Shown: positions 1-5,199 of the stretch, in pieces | How the letters are laid out: the number at the start of each line of letters is the position of its first letter | Position numbering within the stretch: position 1 is the first letter of the stretch | Assembly (NCBI GenBank): GCA_946481225.1 | Contig: CAMLNJ010000181.1 | Span: 1 to 6,420 of the forward strand | Length of the DNA stretch: 6,420 nt | Direction of reading: 5' to 3' | Source of the DNA: an uncultured Verrucomicrobiota bacterium | GTDB taxonomy: Bacteria; Verrucomicrobiota; Verrucomicrobiae; Opitutales; Opitutaceae | Position numbers and translations under genes: made by a program | The notes under the pieces: model-generated | The model's database searches: none | What the model was told of the DNA's origin: nothing | Seen by the model: only the letters and a program-made list of their open reading frames with translations

Positions 1-34
1 TTTGTCGCTTGGGAAGGTCCCACCTCCGGTTTCC

Positions 35-2632
35 ATGCCATCGCTTCGCTCATTCGGCGCGCTCTCCGTCGTCGCTTCCTGCGCCCTTGTCGCCCGCGCC
101 GCGCTCGACACCAATTCCAATCAACTCAGCGACGTCTGGGAGGCGGTGCATGGCGCGCCGTCCGGTTTTTCCGCTGCGGCCGACAGCGATGGCGACGGAC
201 TGGCCAACGCGCAGGAGGCGATCGCCGGCACCGATCCCTTCGATCCGTTTTCGCAGCCGCGCATCGATCTTTCCGCCTCCGCCGGCGCGCTGCATCCCGC
301 CTGGCGGGGGCTCGCCGGCAAACGCTATCGCCTGCTTTCCTCGGGCACCCTCGCCATCCCCGCCGCCGAATGGGAGGTGCTCGCCGATGCGATCAGCGCC
401 GGAGGGCTTCATGCGCCGAGCTTCGCTTTCTCCGGGAGCGCGCGTTTTTTTCGTCTCGAGGTCTCGGATACGGACACGGACTTCGACGGGCTCACGGATT
501 GGGAGGAGCGCGAGATGGGCTTCGATGCGACGAGCGCGCACACCGAGCGTCATGACCAGCCCGACGCCACGCGGGCCGCATTCCTCTGGAACGCCGCCAG
601 CGTGATCACGGTCGCCGTGGTCGACGACACGATGAGCGAGCGGTGGCCCGATCCCGTGGTCTTCGCCGTGCGGCGTTCGGGCGGCTTGAAGCCCCTCGTG
701 GTCAACATCGCCCTTGGCGGCACCTCCACCCCGGGCGCCGACTACGCTCCGAGCGAAACAGCCACGGTCTATTTCCCGCCCGGCGCCCGCGAGGCCTGGG
801 TGGAGATGGCTCCGCTCGCCGACGCGGTCGACGGCGAGCCCGCCGAGACGATCACGCTCACCGTGTCGGGCGGCGCCGGCTACACGCTCGGCGCCTCCAC
901 CTCGGCCTCCGCCACCTTGCTCGACGAGCCCGCTTCCGCCGGTCCTTCGGCCAAGGCCGCGGCGCGCTTCCTCATCCAGGCCGCCTTCGGTCCCGACCAG
1001 GACGATCCCGCCGACGCCGACATCACGCCTGAGAACGTGGAACAGGTGATGGCGCTTGGCTTCGCCGGTTGGATCGACGCGCAGCTCGCTCTTCCGCCCA
1101 CCTATCTCCAGCCCTTCACCGAATACGCGGCGACGATCCCCGAGTTCTACACCGATCGCAAGCAGGCCGCCTGGTGGAGCCGCGCGATCGGCGTTTCGCC
1201 CGCCGTGCCCGGAGGCCCCGCGGTCGCCTACGACGTGCTGCGCCAGCGCGTGGCGTTTTGCCTGAGCCAGATCCTCGTCGTCTCCGACCGCCCCGAGGCG
1301 CTGGCCGTCCAGCCGGTCGGCCTGACCAACTACTACGACACCCTCGTCCGCCACGCCTTCGGCAACTACCGCGATCTGCTCTACGACGTGACGCGCCACC
1401 CGGTGATGGGCTTCTACCTGAGCGCGCTCAAAAACCAGAAGCCGGACCCGGCGAACCATCTTTTTCCCGACGAGAACTACGCTCGCGAGATCATGCAGCT
1501 CTTCTCCATCGGGCTTTGGGAGCTCAATCCCGACGGCACGCGCCGCCTCTCCGGCGGAAACGCCTCCGTCCCCGCCGACCTCGACCCTTCCGGCAACCTG
1601 GTTCCCGCCGGCCAGCCGATCCCGACCTACGACAACTCCACGATCACGAACTTCGCCCGCGTGTTCACTGGCATGACCTTCGCCGACGGGGTCTCCTTTC
1701 TCGGAGCCTCGGAAAACTGGCTCGAGCCCATGGAGCTCTGGGACGCCTGCCACGACCTCGATCCGAAGACCCTGCTCAATGGCGTCACACTCCCCGCGCG
1801 CACGGCCTCGCCCGGAATCGAGGGCACGGCCGCCGAGGCCGATCTCGACGCCGCCATCGACTGCCTTTTCGACCACCCCAACACCGGGCCTTTCATCTGC
1901 CGTCAGCTGATCCAGCGGCTCGTCACCTCCAATCCCTCGCCCGCCTATGTCGGTCGCGTGGCGGCCGTTTTCGCGGATAACGATCCGGGTCCGGCCGCCG
2001 GAGCGCGCGGCGATCTCGGCGCGGTCGTGCGAGCCATCCTGCTCGACCCCGAGGCGCGCGATCCGGCGCATCGCGAGGACCCGCATTTCGGCAAGCTGCG
2101 CGAGCCCTTTCTGCGCGTGGTGAACCTCGCCCGCGCGTTCAACGCCTCTTCGCCCTCCGGCTTTTACCAGCTGAGCCAGTTCTCCATCGCGCATTACCAG
2201 GACCCGCTGGGCTCCCCGAGCGTGTTCAACTTTTACCTGCCCCACTATTCGCCGCCCGGCGAGGCGCAGGCCGCCGGCCTCGCGGCCCCCGAGTTCCAGA
2301 TCCTCAACGCCACGAGCGCCATCGCCGCCCCCAACTACTACGACGGCGCCATCCTCGGCGGGCTGCACCCCTGGGGCACCGCCGACCAGACCCGCAACGT
2401 GAAGCTGAACCTCGCGCACGAGATCACGCTCGTCGACGCCGCCAACATCGACGCCCTCCTGCGCCGCCTCGACCTCGCCCTTACCGGCGGCACTCTCACG
2501 CCGCGGCAGTTCCAGATCATCCGCGAGTCCGTGCTGCGCATCACTACCTCCACCTGGGATTGGCAGAACGAACGCCTCCGCCTCGCCATCTGGCTGATCG
2601 TCACCTCGCCTGAATTCTGCGTGCTCCGCTGA
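35..2632 (+). CDS. Secreted DUF1800 protein with N-terminal TSP3-like Ca-binding repeats and a Calx-beta domain
   Basis: An 865-residue protein of unknown biochemical function, predicted to be exported. I chose the ATG at 35 because it starts a short Sec-type signal peptide: Arg5, a hydrophobic run at about 7-20, and a likely cut after Ala-Arg-Ala at 20-22. The frame is open to the left edge and a TTG at 2 would add 11 residues. Domains in order are: acidic calcium-type repeats at 25-36, 50-71 (DSDGDGLANAQE) and 145-158 (DTDTDFDGLTDWEE), with a small beta-rich segment between them ending in FFRL; a Calx-beta-like domain at about 188-300; then DUF1800 from about 306 to the end. DUF1800 hallmarks seen are RQRVAFCLSQIL (403-414), PDENYAREIMQLFSIGLWEL (478-497), ARVFTGM (541-547), CRQLIQRLV (622-630) and SPSVFNFYLP (727-736). 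It is first in a probable three-gene operon, 48 bp before the DUF1501 gene. V13-A-S-C16 resembles a lipobox, so a lipoprotein is a less likely alternative. Family assignment is firm; substrate and role are unknown. Confidence 0.93.
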   Translation: MPSLRSFGALSVVASCALVARAALDTNSNQLSDVWEAVHGAPSGFSAAADSDGDGLANAQEAIAGTDPFDPFSQPRIDLSASAGALHPAWRGLAGKRYRLLSSGTLAIPAAEWEVLADAISAGGLHAPSFAFSGSARFFRLEVSDTDTDFDGLTDWEEREMGFDATSAHTERHDQPDATRAAFLWNAASVITVAVVDDTMSERWPDPVVFAVRRSGGLKPLVVNIALGGTSTPGADYAPSETATVYFPPGAREAWVEMAPLADAVDGEPAETITLTVSGGAGYTLGASTSASATLLDEPASAGPSAKAAARFLIQAAFGPDQDDPADADITPENVEQVMALGFAGWIDAQLALPPTYLQPFTEYAATIPEFYTDRKQAAWWSRAIGVSPAVPGGPAVAYDVLRQRVAFCLSQILVVSDRPEALAVQPVGLTNYYDTLVRHAFGNYRDLLYDVTRHPVMGFYLSALKNQKPDPANHLFPDENYAREIMQLFSIGLWELNPDGTRRLSGGNASVPADLDPSGNLVPAGQPIPTYDNSTITNFARVFTGMTFADGVSFLGASENWLEPMELWDACHDLDPKTLLNGVTLPARTASPGIEGTAAEADLDAAIDCLFDHPNTGPFICRQLIQRLVTSNPSPAYVGRVAAVFADNDPGPAAGARGDLGAVVRAILLDPEARDPAHREDPHFGKLREPFLRVVNLARAFNASSPSGFYQLSQFSIAHYQDPLGSPSVFNFYLPHYSPPGEAQAAGLAAPEFQILNATSAIAAPNYYDGAILGGLHPWGTADQTRNVKLNLAHEITLVDAANIDALLRRLDLALTGGTLTPRQFQIIRESVLRITTSTWDWQNERLRLAIWLIVTSPEFCVLR

Positions 2633-2680
2633 GCCGCGCGCCACGCCACGAACCGCCCGTCCGCGCCCACGCCCGCCGCC
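2633..2680 (+). other. Short intergenic spacer without a Shine-Dalgarno
   Basis: The 48 bp between the DUF1800 stop and the DUF1501 ATG are C-rich (cgcccacgcccgccgcc just before the ATG) and contain no GGAGG-like motif, no stem with a T-run and no promoter-like hexamers. The spacing and absence of a terminator support co-transcription. Initiation at the DUF1501 ATG would have to be SD-independent. Confidence 0.55.
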
Positions 2681-4102
2681 ATGAAAGACCCCCGCCTCAT
2701 CTCCCGCCGACGCTTCCTCGGACAGGCCAGCTGCGCCGCCGTGAGCACGCTGCCCGTGCTCAGCACGCTGCTGAACCTGAAGTTCGCCTCGTCCATCGCC
2801 TCCGCGCAGACCGTGCCCGGCTCCGATTACCGCGCGCTCGTCTGCCTTTTCCTCAACGGCGGAAACGACTCATTCAACATGCTCGTGCCGCGCGGTGCGT
2901 CGGAATACGCCGAATACGCCGCAGTGCGCCAGGACCTCGCCCTTGCGGCGGAGGCGCTGCTCCCGATCAACCCGCTCAACTCCGCCCAGGTGGGGCGCCA
3001 GCTCGGCGTCCACCCCGGCATGCCGGAGCTGCAGCAACTCTTCGAGGCGGGCCGAGCCGCCTTCGTCGCCAACGTCGGCACGCTCGTCGAGCCGGGCGTG
3101 ACCAAGGCGCGTTTCTTCGACGGCGCATCCAAGCTGCCCGTCGGTCTCTTCTCCCACTCCGACCAGATCGAGCAATGGCAGACCTCGCTGCCCGACACGC
3201 GCAGCGGCATCGGCTGGGCCGGCAGAGCCGCCGACCTGCTCAACTCGCTCAACGCCCACCCGAACGTCTCGATGAACATCTCTCTCGGCGGGAGCAACGT
3301 CTGGCAGACCGGGAATTCAGTTTTTGAATACGCGATCACGCCCGACGGCGCGGTCGGCCTGGCCAACTATTCCAAGGACTGGGCGCAGGAATACGGCACG
3401 CGCCAGATCCGCAGCGCCGCCGTCGACGGCCAGCTCGCCATGGAATACGCCAACGTCTTCCAGCGCACCTTCGCCGGCTCCCAGCGCTCCGCCCTCGACG
3501 CCTACGATCTCTTCGCCGCCGCCACCGCGCCCGATCTGCCGGCCGGCGCGAGCTTCCCCGAGAGCCAGCTCGGCCGCCAGCTGCGCATGATCGCGCGGAC
3601 CATCGCCGGGCGCGGCGCCCTCGGCGCCCTGCGCCAGACCTTCTTCGTCTCCGTCGGCGGCTGGGACCACCACGACGAGGTGTTGAACAACCAGGCCGCG
3701 ATGTTGCCCATGGTCAGCCAGGCCGTCGGCGCCTTCTACTCCGCGCTCGAGCTCATCGGCGCGCAGAACAACGTGACGCTCTTCCTCGCCTCCGACTTCG
3801 GGCGCACGCTCAGCTCCAACGGCCGCGGCTCCGACCACGCCTGGGGCGGCAATACTTTCGTCGTCGGCGGAGCGGTCGACGGGCGCAAGATCTACGGCGC
3901 CTACCCCGATCTCCATGCGGACAACCCGCTCGACGTCGGCCGCGGCCGCCTGATTCCCACGACCAGTGTCGACGCCTATTTCGCCGAGCTCGCTCTCTGG
4001 CTCGGTGTGCCGCGCTCCAGCTTGCCGCTCGTGCTGCCGAACATCGGCCGCTTCATCGACGTCGCGGGCTCGGGCGCGCCGGTCGGGTTCCTGCCGGTGT
4101 GA
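2681..4102 (+). CDS. Tat-exported DUF1501 family protein (alkaline phosphatase/sulfatase-like fold)
   Basis: A 473-residue protein of the DUF1501 family, which is related by fold to alkaline phosphatases and sulfatases but has no established reaction. The N-terminus carries a twin-arginine signal, S8-R-R-R-F-L-G14, then a hydrophobic stretch and a likely cut after Ala40-Ser-Ala42, so it is probably exported folded. Family motifs visible are LFLNGGNDSFNMLVP (56-70, with Asn and Asp in place to bind metal), HPGMPEL (111-117), FVANVG (128-133), SHSDQIEQWQT (158-168), GGWDHHDE (326-333) and SDFGRTLSSNGRGSDHAWGGN (371-391). The Asp and His residues of the last two motifs are candidate metal ligands, inferred from the superfamily. 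Length is normal for the family and the gene looks intact. There is no recognisable Shine-Dalgarno in the 48 bp before the ATG. It follows the DUF1800 gene, the usual partner arrangement, and its stop codon overlaps the next start. Confidence 0.94.
   Translation: MKDPRLISRRRFLGQASCAAVSTLPVLSTLLNLKFASSIASAQTVPGSDYRALVCLFLNGGNDSFNMLVPRGASEYAEYAAVRQDLALAAEALLPINPLNSAQVGRQLGVHPGMPELQQLFEAGRAAFVANVGTLVEPGVTKARFFDGASKLPVGLFSHSDQIEQWQTSLPDTRSGIGWAGRAADLLNSLNAHPNVSMNISLGGSNVWQTGNSVFEYAITPDGAVGLANYSKDWAQEYGTRQIRSAAVDGQLAMEYANVFQRTFAGSQRSALDAYDLFAAATAPDLPAGASFPESQLGRQLRMIARTIAGRGALGALRQTFFVSVGGWDHHDEVLNNQAAMLPMVSQAVGAFYSALELIGAQNNVTLFLASDFGRTLSSNGRGSDHAWGGNTFVVGGAVDGRKIYGAYPDLHADNPLDVGRGRLIPTTSVDAYFAELALWLGVPRSSLPLVLPNIGRFIDVAGSGAPVGFLPV
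4099..4102 (+). promoter_or_regulatory. GTGA stop/start overlap (translational coupling)
   Basis: The GTG start of the small membrane protein and the TGA stop of the DUF1501 gene share bases, forming GTGA. No Shine-Dalgarno-like purine run precedes it (the upstream sequence is gggttcctgccg), so re-initiation by ribosomes that finish the DUF1501 gene is the likely way the downstream gene is translated. The overlap is seen directly; coupling is inferred. Confidence 0.7.
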
Positions 4103-4647
4103 AGCCGACGAGGCCCAGGTTCTCGCCCCGCGTCCTGGCGGTGGCGGCGGCGGCGCTGGCCGCCGGGGGACTCTGGCTGCTTTGCCGGAAAGCGCCGCAT
4201 TCGCCTGGACCTGCGCCGGCCGGGCCCGTTTCGCCGTCGTCGGCGAGGCCGCTCGCGCCTCCGGAAGCCGTGGAGCTCGTGCCCACGCGGGAGGCGGGGG
4301 ACTTGCATGCGGACGGACAGAACGAGGCTCGCGACGTGGCGGCCTTGCGCGGTTTGCTCGGGCACCTGCTTTCTTCGCTGCGTCTCGCGGAGCGCCCGCC
4401 GCTCGGCGACAACGCGGACATCACGGCGGCGCTTCTCGGCTGGAACCGTCGCCGGATCGCGTTTCTCGCTCCCGATCACCCGGCCTTGCGGGGCGGCTTG
4501 CTGGTGGACCGGCGGGGCGTGCCCTACCATTTCCACGCGCGTTCGGCCGACGCCATCGACGTGCGCTCGGCGGGAGCGGATCGCGTGCTGTTCACGGAAG
4601 ACGACCTGGTTTCGTCCGCCTTGGGCGAGCGGGGCGGGGCGAGATGA
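4099..4647 (+). CDS. Small membrane-anchored protein with a GspG-like C-terminal motif
   Basis: A 182-residue protein starting at GTG 4099; no in-frame ATG exists, and this start gives a basic N-terminus followed by one membrane segment at about 12-29. A Pro/Ala/Ser-rich linker (32-58) separates the anchor from a helical part (about 74-97). The C-terminal portion carries PPLGDNADITAALLGWN (100-116), LAPDHPAL (123-130), LVDRRGVPYHFH (135-146), and then IDVRSAGADRVLFTEDDLV (153-171). The D-x-x-G-x-PY block followed by S-x-G-x-D and T-x-DD resembles the calcium-binding C-terminus of the type II secretion major pseudopilin GspG, except that the usual Trp is Arg139. There is no prepilin peptidase motif at the N-terminus, so it is not a normal pseudopilin. 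It is probably translationally coupled to the DUF1501 gene through a 4-base overlap. The GspG resemblance is by eye and the function is unknown. Confidence 0.85.
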   Translation: MKPTRPRFSPRVLAVAAAALAAGGLWLLCRKAPHSPGPAPAGPVSPSSARPLAPPEAVELVPTREAGDLHADGQNEARDVAALRGLLGHLLSSLRLAERPPLGDNADITAALLGWNRRRIAFLAPDHPALRGGLLVDRRGVPYHFHARSADAIDVRSAGADRVLFTEDDLVSSALGERGGAR

Positions 4648-4768
4648 GCCGCCTGGCCGGGCAGCCGAGGGCGCGGGGCGGGAATCGGACGAAAGCGGCG
4701 CCATGGATTCTTTCGGCCTCGGCCACCGCGAATGGGCTCGGGTGATATCGGCGGAAAGCGGCCGGATG

Positions 4769-4788
4769 GCGACGGGGCTCCTCGTCGC
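4769..4788. other. Small hairpin downstream of the + operon
   Basis: The 8-base arm gcgacggg (4769-4776) can pair with cctcgtcgc-type sequence at 4781-4788 (seven Watson-Crick pairs and one G-T) around the loop gctc. It is not followed by a T-run, so it is not a standard intrinsic terminator. It could be a fragment of a repetitive palindrome, or chance in GC-rich DNA. Confidence 0.3.
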
Positions 4789-4796
4789 TGGTGTAG

Positions 4797-4824
4797 TGCG
4801 TCGGAAATAATGTGTCGGAAACAA
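4797..4824. repeat. Two-copy 14-bp tandem repeat
   Basis: The units are tgcgtcggaaataa (4797-4810) and tgtgtcggaaacaa (4811-4824), directly adjacent and differing at 2 of 14 positions. The second copy is also the left half of an inverted repeat that ends at 4831. This is a simple local duplication inside the palindrome-rich intergenic region. Its function is unknown. Confidence 0.7.
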
Positions 4825-4831
4825 CGACACA
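4811..4831. repeat. Perfect 7-bp inverted repeat
   Basis: The arms tgtgtcg (4811-4817) and cgacaca (4825-4831) pair perfectly around the 7-base loop gaaacaa. On the + strand only two T follow. On the - strand the stem is followed by ttatttcc, which is weakly T-rich. It might act as a weak terminator on the - strand or a protein site; neither is shown by sequence alone. Confidence 0.5.
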
Positions 4832-4839
4832 TTCCCCGA

Positions 4840-4858
4840 CATGGGCGAGACGCCCGTG
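4840..4858. repeat. REP-like short palindrome (GGGCG-AGA-CGCCC)
   Basis: The sequence catgggcg (4840-4847), loop aga, cgcccgtg (4851-4858) forms an 8-bp stem with one T-G pair and a 3-base loop. It lacks a T-run and sits beyond the 3' ends of both flanking genes. These traits (compact GC-rich palindrome, intergenic, convergent location) are those of REP-type interspersed repeats. Whether it is repeated in the genome cannot be judged from this window. Confidence 0.5.
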
Positions 4859-5046
4859 CCACATGGCCCGGGGAGAAGGGTTAAAATCAAGCCTGCGGTA
4901 TTCGCCTGAGCTGACGGCTTGGACGGCGGAGGGAATCCGGGGCCAGAAACGCGATCAGGACGGGCAAGGAGGCGGACTGGATCGGATCTCGTTATAAAGT
5001 AACAACATGAGAGCATATCGAATCCAGTGGGTTATGAATCCGAAAA

Positions 5047-5129
5047 GGTGGATGGGCGCGTCCCTGCGCCCGTGGTTTGGGTTCGCGGGCGGACCGCGAA
5101 CCACGCGCGGAGGGACCCGCGCGTCCACC
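5047..5129 (-). repeat. 83-nt three-hairpin palindromic element, possible - strand terminator
   Basis: A closing stem, ggtgg(a) at 5047-5052 with (t)ccacc at 5124-5129, encloses three hairpins. Hairpin A is 5052-5059 with 5066-5073 (seven Watson-Crick pairs and one T-G, loop gtccct). Hairpin B is 5080-5088 with 5094-5102 (nine perfect pairs, loop gcgga). Hairpin C is 5103-5110 with 5117-5124 (eight perfect pairs, loop agggac). Loops A and C are exact reverse complements. Alternatively 5047-5073 pairs with 5103-5129 as one long stem: 22 Watson-Crick pairs, one G-T and four mismatches. On the - strand the element is followed at once by TTTT (complement of 5043-5046) and lies 70 bp past the stop of the - strand gene, so it may terminate that transcript. 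The size and symmetry fit an interspersed palindromic repeat; mobility is inferred, not shown. Confidence 0.75.
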
Positions 5130-5151
5130 GGGCGAAAACATCTCCGTTACT

Positions 5152-5187
5152 CCACCGCTTTGTCCGGGGCCTCGCGCCCAGGGGTGG
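5152..5187 (-). terminator. Imperfect hairpin just past the - strand gene stop
   Basis: The sequences ccacc (5152-5156) and ggtgg (5183-5187) enclose ccggggc (5164-5170) and gcccagg (5176-5182), which pair with one mismatch around the loop ctcgc. A 7-base bulge lies on one side. Read on the - strand it starts 12 bases after the stop codon. There is no T-run after it, so it may only stabilise the transcript end, or be chance. Confidence 0.3.
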
Positions 5188-5199
5188 TCGCTAGAAATC

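Larger units (their letters stand above)
4648..5199. other. Non-coding convergent intergenic region with multiple palindromes
   Basis: This 552-bp stretch lies between the 3' ends of the + strand operon and the - strand gene. Open frames here exist on both strands but have no family features, and most run into the antisense of a real gene. It holds several small repeats and hairpins listed separately. A 9-mer, gaaagcggc, occurs at 4691-4699 and again at 4754-4762. A relatively A+T-rich patch at about 4986-5046 contrasts with the GC-rich surroundings. I see no convincing promoter on either strand, and no classical hairpin plus T-run for the + strand operon. Confidence 0.6.

Noticed and set aside
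47..82. Lipobox V-A-S-C in the DUF1800 signal peptide
   Set aside because: The hydrophobic stretch before the Cys would be unusually short, while a good Ala-Arg-Ala cleavage site lies after it; a normal Sec signal fits better.
50..2644. An 864-codon open frame on the - strand opposite the DUF1800 gene
   Set aside because: It is rich in Arg, Gly, Glu and Val with no family motifs, and mirrors the codon bias of a GC-rich gene read antisense. The + strand frame has clear domain signatures throughout.
3317..3916. Open frame on the - strand inside the DUF1501 gene
   Set aside because: Low-complexity Gly/Glu/Val/Ala composition and full antisense overlap with a well-supported gene; an artefact of GC-rich third positions.
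4592..4864. Open frame on the - strand starting in the REP-like palindrome
   Set aside because: Its N-terminus is a translation of the palindrome and tandem repeat and its C-terminus is antisense to a real gene; it is likely a spurious repeat-derived frame.
4882..4887. TAAAAT as a possible -10 promoter box on the + strand
   Set aside because: No -35-like hexamer lies 16-18 bp upstream, and no credible gene follows on that strand.
3976..5016. A 346-codon open frame on the - strand across the small membrane protein gene and the intergenic region
   Set aside because: It has no recognisable motifs, overlaps two supported + strand genes, and its first part translates repetitive intergenic palindromes.
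5041..5138. cgaaaa on both sides of the 83-nt element (5041-5046 and 5133-5138) as a target-site duplication
   Set aside because: The left copy abuts the element but the right copy is offset by three bases, and six bases is short enough to be chance.
4648..5199. CRISPR array or tRNA gene in the intergenic region
   Set aside because: No regularly spaced repeats of 25-40 bp with spacers are present. The cloverleaf-like element lacks tRNA landmarks such as a T-loop GTTCRANNC in the right place, an anticodon arm and a CCA-type acceptor.
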